NCBI GenBank assembly: GCA_002897635.1
Contig: BDTD01000018.1
Span: 124,001 to 188,000, forward strand
From: a bacterium BMS3Abin11
GTDB lineage: Bacteria > Pseudomonadota > Gammaproteobacteria > BMS3Bbin11
DNA: 64,000 nucleotides
Direction of reading: 5' to 3'
How positions within the stretch are numbered: position 1 is the first letter of the stretch; each line of letters starts with the position of its first letter. Under the pieces are notes generated by a model. It saw only the letters and a list, made by a program, of their open reading frames with translations, was not told the DNA's origin and searched no databases. Of this stretch, positions 55,135 to 63,631 are shown piece after piece. A program made the position numbers and the translations under genes.

Positions 55135-55632
55135 ATGAATAAAGGTGTATCTGATGAGCTTGTTCTTTCATTAGAAAATGTCGAAGCCACAGAGAAACTG
55201 GGGGCTGTGCTGGCCGATGTAATACCAGAAGGCGTGCTTGTATTTTTAACAGGTGACCTCGGTACCGGTAAGACTACTCTGGTTCGGGGGGTGCTAAGAG
55301 CTCTGGGGTATCAGGGAGCGGTAAAAAGTCCAACCTATACTCTGCTTGAGGAATACTCTCTTTCTGGCAGGGAAATCATACATTTTGATCTTTACCGTCT
55401 CATCGACCCGGAGGAGCTCGACCTTATCGGTATAAGAGACTATTTCAATGGTAAGACCCGCTGTTTTGTTGAATGGCCTGACCGGGGAAGGGGTTATTTA
55501 CCGCCTGAGGATCTGGTGATACGGATTTCACACAGGGTAACTGGGCGAGAGGTCAGGATATCTGCCGCAAGCGACAGTGGCAGAGAGATAATTGGGTCTA
55601 TTCAGACTGCACTTTGTCAAGGATCCGGTTAA
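55135..55632 (+). CDS. tsaE: tRNA threonylcarbamoyladenosine biosynthesis protein TsaE
   Basis: A 165-residue P-loop ATPase. Walker A is TGDLGTGKTTLVRG near 38-51, followed by KSPTYTLLEEY and IHFDLYRLIDPEEL. It supports TsaB and TsaD in making t6A in tRNA. Its last 35 bases overlap the convergent DUF302 gene on the opposite strand. It normally sits directly before amiC; here two minus-strand genes intervene. Confidence 0.95.
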   Translation: MNKGVSDELVLSLENVEATEKLGAVLADVIPEGVLVFLTGDLGTGKTTLVRGVLRALGYQGAVKSPTYTLLEEYSLSGREIIHFDLYRLIDPEELDLIGIRDYFNGKTRCFVEWPDRGRGYLPPEDLVIRISHRVTGREVRISAASDSGREIIGSIQTALCQGSG

Positions 55633-56056
55633 CAGCAGTCTCCCATTCTGAAAATTCTTTATTCATCTTTATCTTCGGGAAAAATTCATTCAGTTTTGCC
55701 GGATTTAAAGTGACAAGGATGGTTTCATCACCTTCGGCAAAAATGGTGATTTTCAGCGGCAGGAAGGGAATGAGCTCAGGCTGCCTTTTCACGATGTCAT
55801 GCACCGTCTTTTCTTTCATGAAGAAAACTATCCGGTATTCTGCCGTTTTATAGCCAGATGCGGCCAGTCCTACATCGACGCGTTGAACACGGGTAACCTT
55901 AAAGCCTTCTTCAGCAATGGCGGTCTGCAGGGTATTCATGGCTTCCGGGAAAGACGCACTGACACGACGCATAATCAAATCGTCGGCGATAGCAGATAGT
56001 GGAATAGTCAACGTAACAAGTAAAATACTGACGAGTAATTTGCGATAATTATTCAC
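55598..56056 (-). CDS. Exported DUF302 domain protein
   Basis: A 152-residue protein with a cleavable signal peptide (hydrophobic 7-22, SAIADD) and one DUF302 domain (about 35-130): GFKVTRVQRVDVG, YRIVFFMKE, LPLKITIFAEGDETILVTLNPAKL. DUF302 has a small alpha/beta fold of uncertain function, common in sulfur-oxidising bacteria. It is co-transcribed with the cytochrome c-DUF302 fusion (overlap of 4 bases, ATGA) and lies convergent to tsaE. Confidence 0.85.
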   Translation of the reverse strand: MNNYRKLLVSILLVTLTIPLSAIADDLIMRRVSASFPEAMNTLQTAIAEEGFKVTRVQRVDVGLAASGYKTAEYRIVFFMKEKTVHDIVKRQPELIPFLPLKITIFAEGDETILVTLNPAKLNEFFPKIKMNKEFSEWETAVNRILDKVQSE

Positions 56057-57090
56057 ATCAGTGCCTCATCAATCATTCCTTCGTAGACTGATTTTAATTC
56101 TGTGCACATATTGTCAAGTTCACTATTGTTAAAGATTTCGCTCATTCGTTTGGGGTTGATATACATCACTAAAACTTTGTCGCCATGTTTGACAACGGTA
56201 ACACGGCATGGGAGAAATAATCCTACACGTGGATCAATCTTAAGGGCCCGATCAAGGATATTGAAGTTGCAGGAATAGATGATTACCTGTTTCTTGTCTT
56301 CTTTTCCCTTTTCAGTCAGGCCTGTGTCCAGATTTTGAACACGGATCAGGCGAAAATTCATGCTGACAACAGCATTTTTCAGGCTATTAACTGTTTCATC
56401 AAGTGAGTATGGGGACTCTTTAATAATGACAGGCGGTTCGTCCTTTTTGCTATTCGCGCTGGCGGTCGTTTGTGTTTCAAAAGAACGGATGTAGGCTACG
56501 ATGTCATCGATGTCTTTTTCACTTAGACCTTTGTCGAGAAACGATACCATTGGTGTGCCCTTTCTACCTTTGATGAGAGTCCTTTTAATCATCTCATCTG
56601 GGGCTGAGGCGAGAAATCCTGTATTGTTCAGGGCTGGCGCAAGTATAGGTTGGCTACGGGGGCGAGACATAGTGACACCTGTTCCTTCGCCTCCTTTACC
56701 TGATTTACCGTGACAGGACGCACATTGTGCCTGAAACAGCTTTTCACCATTTATTGCATTCCCCCTGACTGGCTGCGTCGAGTAATTGGGTGGCAGGTTG
56801 TCAGACCAGGTTCTTATAAAATGGATAATAGAATCAACTTCATCATCGCTAAGATTCTTAAAAGCGGGCATGATCCGGCCAGGGCGGCCTTTTCTGATAG
56901 TCTTGAAAAAATAGTCATTGGATGCCGTTGCCAGAAAATCAGGCAATGACAGCGGCACGCCCACGCCACCGTTGCCATCATAACCATGACAGGCTGCACA
57001 ATTCTGCACATATAGGTGCTGGCCATCATCCGCTGCATAACTAACCGATGACAACATGATGAAGAAGGCCGAAATGATAATTCTGAACAT
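56053..57090 (-). CDS. Diheme cytochrome c fused to a DUF302 domain
   Basis: A 345-residue exported protein: signal peptide (1-19), then two class I cytochrome c domains with CAACH (near 32) and CASCH (near 123), likely methionine ligands in GRIMPAF and GTPMVSF, a linker, and a C-terminal DUF302 domain (about 225-335: FRLIRVQNLDTGL, VTVVKHGDKVLVMYINPKRM). The two hemes suggest electron transfer to or from a partner bound by the DUF302 domain. An FNR/Anr-like site lies 59-72 bases upstream of the start codon. Domain pairing is clear; the role is unknown. Confidence 0.86.
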   Translation of the reverse strand: MFRIIISAFFIMLSSVSYAADDGQHLYVQNCAACHGYDGNGGVGVPLSLPDFLATASNDYFFKTIRKGRPGRIMPAFKNLSDDEVDSIIHFIRTWSDNLPPNYSTQPVRGNAINGEKLFQAQCASCHGKSGKGGEGTGVTMSRPRSQPILAPALNNTGFLASAPDEMIKRTLIKGRKGTPMVSFLDKGLSEKDIDDIVAYIRSFETQTTASANSKKDEPPVIIKESPYSLDETVNSLKNAVVSMNFRLIRVQNLDTGLTEKGKEDKKQVIIYSCNFNILDRALKIDPRVGLFLPCRVTVVKHGDKVLVMYINPKRMSEIFNNSELDNMCTELKSVYEGMIDEALM

Positions 57091-57148
57091 TTACCTAACC
57101 TCGTAACTCTGATAGCGGTTATTATATGTCTAAAATTAATTACAGACA

Positions 57149-57162
57149 TTGATCATTGTCAA
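57149..57162. promoter_or_regulatory. Candidate FNR/Anr box upstream of the cytochrome c-DUF302 gene
   Basis: TTGATCATTGTCAA matches TTGAT-N4-ATCAA at 9 of 10 positions. It is in the divergent gap between the cytochrome gene (start 57090) and amiC, at a distance suited to activation of the cytochrome gene under low oxygen. Regulation is inferred from the motif. The rest of this gap shows nothing else. Confidence 0.5.
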
Positions 57163-57379
57163 AAAAGTAAGTACCTGGGGATCTCTGATTTTTTCTGGAC
57201 GAAGCAGGTTGTGATTAAAATGTTCATTTGTGAGACTTATACGCATGAAAAAATGTGCCGTCATACTTGAGAATGCGGGTAACCAGTAAGTCTTTTGGTT
57301 TATATCAATATCAATTCACTGAATTCCGGCATTCACAGGTATGATGAGTTTGTGGGGCAACAGTGAGCATCAATATTTT

Positions 57380-58540
57380 ATGAAGCAGTTTATTTTATTC
57401 CTTATTAGTATCAGCCTGTTGCTCCCACTATTTGCTACTTCATCAGCCAGTGTCAGTGTAAAGAATCTGCGTGTATGGAATGCCCCGGATAATACGCGCG
57501 TAGTCCTTGATCTGAGCAGCAGTATAGATTACAGGATTACGCCTTTTTACAATCCGGACCGAATTGCCATCGATATTAAAAATGCCAGGCTAAGTAAAGG
57601 CATTCCACATGAGATTAAAAATAACCCCTACATTAAACGCTTTCGCTACGGAAATTATTCGAAAAACATCACTCGTATTGTCCTTGATCTGAAAAAACCT
57701 GTTCGCGTGAAGAGCTTCACGTTGAAGCCGAACAATGTTTATGGTTATCGGCTGGTGGTGGATTTGTTTGATAAAAAAAAGACGGTTGCAGCAAAGATCA
57801 TTCGTCCTCCAGCAAAACGCACGGGTATTGTTACTATAGCCATTGATGCCGGTCATGGCGGTGAAGACTTCGGCGCTTCAGGCAAGAAGAAAACGCGTGA
57901 GAAAAAGATAGTTCTGTCTATTGCAAAGGAACTTAAAAAACTTGTTGATAAGGACCCTGCCTTACGATCGCATATGACGCGTACGGGTGATTACTATGTG
58001 TCACTGAGAAGGCGTACAAAACAGGCACGAAGGGCCAATGCGGATCTTTTTATTTCTATCCACGCCGATGCCTTTCGTCGTTCATCAGCACGCGGCGCAG
58101 CGGTATTTACCTTATCCAATAGTGGTGCAAGCAGTGAGACAGCGCGCTGGTTGGCAAACAAGGAAAATGCCGCTGATCTGGTGGGTGGTGCATCAATCAG
58201 TGATCGCGAGGATGTCGTAGCCGGAGTGCTGCTGGATATGCAGATGGACAAAACCCTGGAATATAGTCTCAGTTTTGGTGGACAGGTGCTGAAAGAAATG
58301 CGAAAAATCACAAAACTGCATAGCAAGACAGTACAACAGGCGGGTTTTGTTGTCCTCAAGTCACCGGATATACCTTCTGTACTGATAGAAACCGGTTTTA
58401 TTTCCAATCCATATGAAGAGCGCAAGCTGAAAAGCCGCAAATACCAGAAACAGGTTGCCACGGCGATCTATAAAGGCATAAAGCAATTTATCAGTCATGA
58501 AAAAGTCGCATTCATGAAACCCGCGTCGACAAGGAAGTAA
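57380..58540 (+). CDS. amiC: N-acetylmuramoyl-L-alanine amidase AmiC
   Basis: A 386-residue periplasmic amidase: signal peptide (MKQFILFLISISLLLPLF), AMIN domain (about 25-125) for septal targeting, then an Amidase_3 domain (about 150-370) with zinc-site blocks IAIDAGHGGEDFGASG, FISIHADAF and SVLIETGFISNPYEE. It cleaves the peptide from muramic acid at cell separation. ATGs at 57341 and 57344 give a longer N-terminus; the one at 57380 gives a standard signal peptide and is preferred. Neither choice has a strong Shine-Dalgarno sequence. Confidence 0.93.
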   Translation: MKQFILFLISISLLLPLFATSSASVSVKNLRVWNAPDNTRVVLDLSSSIDYRITPFYNPDRIAIDIKNARLSKGIPHEIKNNPYIKRFRYGNYSKNITRIVLDLKKPVRVKSFTLKPNNVYGYRLVVDLFDKKKTVAAKIIRPPAKRTGIVTIAIDAGHGGEDFGASGKKKTREKKIVLSIAKELKKLVDKDPALRSHMTRTGDYYVSLRRRTKQARRANADLFISIHADAFRRSSARGAAVFTLSNSGASSETARWLANKENAADLVGGASISDREDVVAGVLLDMQMDKTLEYSLSFGGQVLKEMRKITKLHSKTVQQAGFVVLKSPDIPSVLIETGFISNPYEERKLKSRKYQKQVATAIYKGIKQFISHEKVAFMKPASTRK

Positions 58541-58544
58541 GCTG

Positions 58545-60392
58545 ATGGAAAACAGCGAGGGAATTAACCAACCACCGACTATTCGCCAGTTGCCAAATCA
58601 GCTGGTGAATCAGATTGCAGCGGGTGAAATTGTCGAGCGACCTGCATCCATACTTAAAGAACTGCTGGAAAACAGTCTGGATGCCGGCGCAAAAAAAATC
58701 GTAGTCGAACTGGAGCATGGTGGATTGCGACGAATCTCAGTGCGTGATGATGGCCATGGTATCCGTCACGATTGCCTGACACTGGCAATGGGCAGGCATG
58801 CCACCAGCAAGATCCAGAATCAGAATGATCTGGTCAATGTAATGACCATGGGGTTTCGTGGTGAAGCTCTGCCCAGCATGGGTTCGGTATCCCATATGAC
58901 TATTACCAGTCGTGTACTGGGTAGCGAGTACGCCTGGAAACTTGTCTGTGAAGGCAATGAAGACCTTCCTGCTCCTGAGCCTGCGGCTCATCCTCAGGGT
59001 ACCAGCATTGAAATCTGTGATCTTTTCTATAATACCCCTGCACGACGTAAGTTTCTGCGTACAGAGAAAACTGAATACAAACACCTGGATCGTCGTTTTC
59101 TTGAGCAGGCCCTGGCTCGGCCCACCGTTAGCTTCCGACTTTTCCATGACGGACGGGCCGTGTACTCGATGGAGGCTGCTGAAGATGGGGTGGGGCGCAA
59201 CAAGCGTTTGGCCAATGTGTTGGGCAAAGAGTTCATCGAAAATTGTTTTTTTATTGATCAGCAAATTGGTGAACTGCGCGTGCATGGCTGGTTTTCACAG
59301 CCTGCCTACTCAAGGAGCCAGCGGGATCAGCAGTTTTTCTACGTAAACCAGCGTTATGTTCGGGATAAGCTTCTGATGCATGCAGTGACTCAGGCCTATC
59401 GGGATGTGCTGCACCATCAGCGCCAGCCTGCTTTTGTTCTGTTTCTCGGTTTGCCGCCGGATCAGGTTGATGTCAATGTACATCCGGGCAAACATGAAGT
59501 CAGGTTCCGTGAGGACAGGCAAATCCACGGTTTTATTTCCCAGTCACTGAAAAAGGCACTGACCGATACCCGTCCTGGTGCAATGCCTGTAAATCCATCC
59601 TCAGATTTGACGCCAGCAAATAGAGGAACGTTTCAATTTGCCCAACACCGATTCGATTCGGCAGACAGGCCATTTTCTGTACAGGAGCAGATGGCAGGAC
59701 TGGAAAAACTCTATTTTGATGCAGGTAATGCAGATTCTACTAAAATGGGAGAAGAAGGCGGACAGGGTGTTACCGAAGATCAGCAGGCAAATGAATTTCC
59801 CTTATCTGATTTTCCGTTAGGGTTTGCCCTTGCACAGCTGCAGGGTATTTACATACTGGCAGAGAATGAAAAGGGCCTGGTCATAGTCGATATGCACGCA
59901 GCGCATGAGCGAATCAGCTATGAAAAACTAAAGTCCCAATTCGATAAAGAGCAGCTGGTTAGACAGCCCCTACTAGTTCCGGTCCACCTGGCCTTAAGTC
60001 AGGAAGAGATATCTATATCAGAAATAAATATTAGTTATTTCAATAAGATTGGCATTGATATTGAAGTAATTACTGAGACAAGTGTCGTGATTCGCAGTGT
60101 ACCTGAGATGCTTGCCAGGGCGGATATCCCAACCTTAATTCGGGACATTCTGTCGGATCTCGCCCAACATGGCCGCTCTAGCAGAATGGGAGACTACATT
60201 AATGAAATTCTCTCTACCATGGCCTGTCATGGTTCAGTAAGGGCGAACCGCTTGCTGACCAGAGAAGAAATGAATGCACTGTTACGGGAAATGGAGCAGA
60301 CCGAACGCAGCAACCAGTGTAATCATGGGCGACCGACCTGGAAGCAACTCACTATTAGAGAGCTGGATAAAATGTTTATGAGGGGGCAGTGA
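58545..60392 (+). CDS. mutL: DNA mismatch repair protein MutL
   Basis: A 615-residue GHKL ATPase: RQLPNQLVNQIAAGEIVERP (near 15), ELLENSLDAGAKKIVVEL, DDGHGIR, GFRGEALPSMGSVSHMTI and FYNTPARRKFLR. A variable linker (about 340-425) and the C-terminal dimerisation domain (LAQLQGIYILAENEKGLVIV, DMHAAHERI) follow. It has no DQHA(X)2E endonuclease motif, so repair should use a separate nicking enzyme. AAGGAAG precedes the ATG, 4 bases after amiC. Confidence 0.96.
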   Translation: MENSEGINQPPTIRQLPNQLVNQIAAGEIVERPASILKELLENSLDAGAKKIVVELEHGGLRRISVRDDGHGIRHDCLTLAMGRHATSKIQNQNDLVNVMTMGFRGEALPSMGSVSHMTITSRVLGSEYAWKLVCEGNEDLPAPEPAAHPQGTSIEICDLFYNTPARRKFLRTEKTEYKHLDRRFLEQALARPTVSFRLFHDGRAVYSMEAAEDGVGRNKRLANVLGKEFIENCFFIDQQIGELRVHGWFSQPAYSRSQRDQQFFYVNQRYVRDKLLMHAVTQAYRDVLHHQRQPAFVLFLGLPPDQVDVNVHPGKHEVRFREDRQIHGFISQSLKKALTDTRPGAMPVNPSSDLTPANRGTFQFAQHRFDSADRPFSVQEQMAGLEKLYFDAGNADSTKMGEEGGQGVTEDQQANEFPLSDFPLGFALAQLQGIYILAENEKGLVIVDMHAAHERISYEKLKSQFDKEQLVRQPLLVPVHLALSQEEISISEINISYFNKIGIDIEVITETSVVIRSVPEMLARADIPTLIRDILSDLAQHGRSSRMGDYINEILSTMACHGSVRANRLLTREEMNALLREMEQTERSNQCNHGRPTWKQLTIRELDKMFMRGQ

Positions 60393-60395
60393 AAA

Positions 60396-60478
60396 GAAGT
60401 TCCAAGATCCAAGTTCCAAGATCCAGGTCTTGGGTCTTTAAACTTGGATCTTGGAACTTGGATCTTGGAACTTGAAAC
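60396..60478. repeat. Tandem and inverted TTCCAAGATCC repeats at the 5' end of miaA
   Basis: Left half repeats the word TTCCAAGATCC, right half its complement GGATCTTGGAA, each in tandem, around GGTCTTGGGTCTTTAAAC. It has the same kind of words as 52392-52452. It spans the mutL-miaA gap and includes the first codons of the miaA frame. Confidence 0.8.
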
Positions 60479-61413
60479 CCGAAACTAACAAACCAACCAC
60501 AATCTTCCTGATGGGCCCAACTGCCGCTGGCAAAACTGGCATGGCTATGCGGATTGCAGATACTTTACCTGTCGGTTTGATCAGTGTTGATTCCGGGCAG
60601 GTTTATCGTGGGATGGATATCGGTACTGCAAAGATCACGGCGAAGGAAATGATGGACTACCCGCATGCCCTGATAGATATACGTGAGCCTTCCGAACCCT
60701 ATTCAGCGGATGAGTTTCGTACTGATGCCTCGCAGTTGATGAATGACTTTCAGGTTCAGGGCAGGGTTCCATTGCTGGTGGGGGGAACCATGTTTTATTT
60801 TCGGGCGCTGCAGTATGGTCTGCCGGATTTGCCTGCAGCAGATGAAGCTGTGCGGGAAAAACTGCTGCTTGAGGCGAAAGAAGACGGTTGGCAGGCCCTG
60901 CATGATCGACTGTCTGAGATAGACCCTGAATCCGCGGTGCGGATAAATCCCAATGACAGGCAGCGAATACAGCGTGCGCTTGAAATCTACCAGCTTAGCG
61001 GCGTCACTCCTACGCAACACGTCAGGAACAGCATGCAGGAGATTCCGTGGAAAATTATCAAAATTGGGATATGGCCGTCTGTGAGAACCCTGCTGCATGA
61101 AAATATTGAAAAAAGGCTGAGCCAGATGTTCGAACAGGGTTTTCTTGATGAAGTAAGGGTGTTACAGGCACAGGGGCTGGATAGCAGCCTGCCTGCCATG
61201 CGTACAGTAGGATACCGTCAGGTTCTGGAGCATCTTGATGGAAAAACCAGTTATGAAGAAATGCGACTGCGCTGTCTTTACAGCACACGTCAACTAGCAA
61301 AACGACAGCTAACCTGGCTCAGGAATGATCCAGGGCTGAAGTGGTTTGACAGTAAAGATGAAGATTATCCTGAAAAAGTCTTGGAATTTATTCGGAAAAA
61401 GACTAGTGTTTAG
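60451..61413 (+). CDS. miaA: tRNA dimethylallyltransferase
   Basis: A 320-residue enzyme in this frame: Walker A GPTAAGKT near 22-29, then DSGQVYRGMDIGTAKI, LIDIREPSEPYSADEF, LLVGGTMFYFRALQYGLPD and the C-terminal RQLAKRQLTWLRN. It adds the isopentenyl group to A37 of tRNAs. No ATG or GTG lies before the conserved start; only TTG at 60451 or 60472, both within the TTCCAAGATCC repeat. GGA-containing words of the repeat may serve as ribosome binding site. The first about seven residues (ELGSWNL) are repeat-derived. Confidence 0.92.
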   Translation: MELGSWNLKPETNKPTTIFLMGPTAAGKTGMAMRIADTLPVGLISVDSGQVYRGMDIGTAKITAKEMMDYPHALIDIREPSEPYSADEFRTDASQLMNDFQVQGRVPLLVGGTMFYFRALQYGLPDLPAADEAVREKLLLEAKEDGWQALHDRLSEIDPESAVRINPNDRQRIQRALEIYQLSGVTPTQHVRNSMQEIPWKIIKIGIWPSVRTLLHENIEKRLSQMFEQGFLDEVRVLQAQGLDSSLPAMRTVGYRQVLEHLDGKTSYEEMRLRCLYSTRQLAKRQLTWLRNDPGLKWFDSKDEDYPEKVLEFIRKKTSV

Positions 61414-61644
61414 GCTCTCGCCTGCTGATAATATGCATACATTACACAGAGTGTGTAAGGCTAGCAAAGGGAGAGGAGATGAGGGGGGGGACTTAACTTA
61501 CTTTTCGGAACCTGGCCGAAGCTAACGTGTCGGTGTGATGGTCCCCGAGAAATCTTTTCTAGTCACGGGATGCGAGCTTATGGAAGGTAGAGCAAAATCC
61601 TGGGCAACACTGAAAACAATAAATAATTATTAAGGAGTAACAAA

Positions 61645-61896
61645 ATGTCACAAACAAAAGGGCAAACACTACAAGACCCATATCTAAATGCACTCCGTAA
61701 GGAAAGGGTACCCGTTTCTATTTTCCTGGTGAATGGTATTAAGTTGCAGGGGCAGATAGAATCCTTCGATCAATTCGTCGTGCTACTAAAAAATACAGTC
61801 AGCCAGATGATTTACAAACACGCCATTTCAACGGTAGTGCCTTCTCGAGCAGTAAAACTCCAACTCGATGAGTCGGATAGTGCCGGTAATCAGTGA
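61645..61896 (+). CDS. hfq: RNA chaperone Hfq
   Basis: An 83-residue Sm-like protein: [38 protein letters not shown] and the Hfq-defining [15 protein letters not shown]. It promotes pairing of small RNAs and messages. AAGGAG precedes the ATG. The 231-base gap upstream, separating it from miaA, includes a G-run (GGGGGGGG at 61484-61491) and probably holds its promoter, which I cannot place with confidence. Confidence 0.97.
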   Translation: MSQTKGQTLQDPYLNALRKERVPVSIFLVNGIKLQGQIESFDQFVVLLKNTVSQMIYKHAISTVVPSRAVKLQLDESDSAGNQ

Positions 61897-63190
61897 ACTG
61901 ACAGAAGATTCAAGACAACGATCTATAGCAGATCTATCGATAAATGATGGTGCAGAACCGGCCGTCCTTGTACACATTCATTTTAACCGCCAGCGTGATG
62001 AGGAATCTCTCGCGGAGCTGGATCTGCTTGCCCGTTCTGCTGGCGCCTTGCCGGTAGCACGGGTTACTGGTAGTCGGCGAAGTCCGGACCCTGCGTTATT
62101 TGTCGGCAAGGGCAAGGCTGAAGAGATACGCCGGATACTGAAAGATTCCGGCGCAGAGCTGGTGCTGATCAACCATATCATCTCACCGGTACAGGAAAGA
62201 AACCTCGAACGTGCCCTGGAGTGCCGTGTTATTGATCGCACTGGCCTGATTCTGGATATCTTTGCTACAAGGGCGGAAAGTCACGAAGGGAAGTTACAGG
62301 TAGAGCTTGCCCAGCTTCGTTATTTATCGACACGTTTGATCAGAGGCTGGACCCACCTTGAGCGGCAGAAAGGTGGCATAGGCCTCAGAGGGCCGGGTGA
62401 AACCCAGCTGGAAACCGACCGTCGATTACTGGGTCAGCGGATTAAATCCCTGCGAACGCGTCTGGAAAAGGTCAGAAAACGCCGCTCACAACGGCGTAAA
62501 GCCAGAAAGAAGATACCTGTCTCAACAGTTTCTCTTGTGGGGTACACCAATGCTGGAAAATCATCAATTTTCAATTATTTGACCGGCGCCGGGGTGTATC
62601 AGGCCGATCAGCTGTTTGCTACTCTGGATCCGACCATGAGACGTCTGGATCTACCAAATGCCGGACATATTATACTGGCCGATACCGTTGGATTTATTAG
62701 CCACCTGCCGCATACTCTGGTAAAGGCCTTTCATTCTACGCTGGAAGAGGTCAGCGATGCGGCTTTACTGCTGCACGTTGTAGATCGCTCATCCGATCGC
62801 AGAAGTGAAAATATCGAACAGGTGAATGAAGTCCTGAAGGAGATTGATGCCGCCGATATTCCTGTCATCATGATTTTTAACAAAGTAGACCTGGTGGATC
62901 GTGAGGCAGGTCTGGAAAGAAATAAGGATGGCGTTATAACTAAGGTCTGGCTGTCAGCTAGTACCGGTGAAGGAATGGAGTATCTGCAGCAGGCAGTGGA
63001 TGAGCATTTCAGCCGTTTACGTTTTCGCCAGACCATTACAGTTCCTGTAGCAGAAGGCGCTTTGCGCGCGAAAATATTCCAGCGATTCAGTGTCCTGCAT
63101 CAGTCTATGCATGAAAATGGAGACTGGGAAATGGAAATAGAGGGAAGCCAGGCAGATATGGCCTGGCTGCATCGGGAGACGACAGACTAA
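61868..63190 (+). CDS. hflX: Ribosome-associated GTPase HflX
   Basis: A 440-residue GTPase: N-terminal HflX domain ([27 protein letters not shown]), coiled segment [15 protein letters not shown], then a G domain with [13 protein letters not shown] (G1), [16 protein letters not shown] (G3) and IFNKVDL (G4). It splits stalled ribosomes. The start ATG overlaps hfq by 29 bases; no ATG, GTG or TTG occurs between the hfq stop and the conserved domain, so this start is favoured. Confidence 0.95.
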   Translation: MSRIVPVISELTEDSRQRSIADLSINDGAEPAVLVHIHFNRQRDEESLAELDLLARSAGALPVARVTGSRRSPDPALFVGKGKAEEIRRILKDSGAELVLINHIISPVQERNLERALECRVIDRTGLILDIFATRAESHEGKLQVELAQLRYLSTRLIRGWTHLERQKGGIGLRGPGETQLETDRRLLGQRIKSLRTRLEKVRKRRSQRRKARKKIPVSTVSLVGYTNAGKSSIFNYLTGAGVYQADQLFATLDPTMRRLDLPNAGHIILADTVGFISHLPHTLVKAFHSTLEEVSDAALLLHVVDRSSDRRSENIEQVNEVLKEIDAADIPVIMIFNKVDLVDREAGLERNKDGVITKVWLSASTGEGMEYLQQAVDEHFSRLRFRQTITVPVAEGALRAKIFQRFSVLHQSMHENGDWEMEIEGSQADMAWLHRETTD

Positions 63191-63258
63191 TGATTCGAGA
63201 CGTAGGATACGGGACGAAGGATCAGAGGCTTCATCTTCTTTAACCGCATAGCGTAAAT

Positions 63259-63515
63259 CTCGGGTGGCTTGCCCCCGAGCTGGATAGTGTAAACTGGGTG
63301 TTTTCCCAGTTTGCATTATCCTGTTTATGGAACTTCAGAGAAATACGCATCATGTATACTGCTTATGGACAAAAAGTTATTTCGTTAAGTCTATTGGTAA
63401 TGCGGATGAAAAGACAATTTGGAAGTATGTCCAGAATCAGTTGATAGAACTTGATAGAAAAGAAGAACCAGCTAAGCGATGGGAGCTGTTTAAAACTCGG
63501 TAGCTTGCTGCCGAG
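63259..63515 (+). mobile_element. Internally deleted IS200/IS605-type element
   Basis: Two related hairpins, CTCGGG...GCTTGC...CCGAG at 63259-63279 and CTCGGTAGCTTGCTGCCGAG at 63496-63515, bound a short element. Between them is a further long hairpin (63281-63321) and a deleted tnpA frame. Subterminal hairpins are the hallmark of IS200/IS605 ends. Outside, GACGAAGGA-type words at about 63203 and 63536 form a looser inverted pair. It separates hflX from hflK; the rest of the 441-base gap shows nothing else. Confidence 0.65.
63327..63503 (+). pseudogene. tnpA remnant (IS200/IS605 transposase, internal deletion)
   Basis: A 58-residue frame that starts MELQRNTHHVYCLWT, like the N-terminus of IS200/IS605 TnpA, then jumps to KSYFVKSIGNADEKTIWKY and VQNQLIELDRK, like its C-terminal region. 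The central part with the HUH motif is missing; an intact TnpA is about 130-150 residues. The stop codon TAG lies within the right-end hairpin. It could still be translated but cannot be catalytically active. Confidence 0.6.
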
Positions 63516-63631
63516 ATATTTATCCTTAATCCCGAGTCCTTCGTCTTTTTTCATTTTTTTAACTATGCCACAGCGGGAATTCAAGATAGAATCCCTCTCC
63601 CTTGAATAGTAAATTAGGAGTGACCCAAGCT

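Noticed and set aside
61414-61644. Possible heat-shock promoter before hfq
   Set aside because: GC-rich words such as GGTCCCC are present, but no convincing -35/-10 pair with correct spacing.
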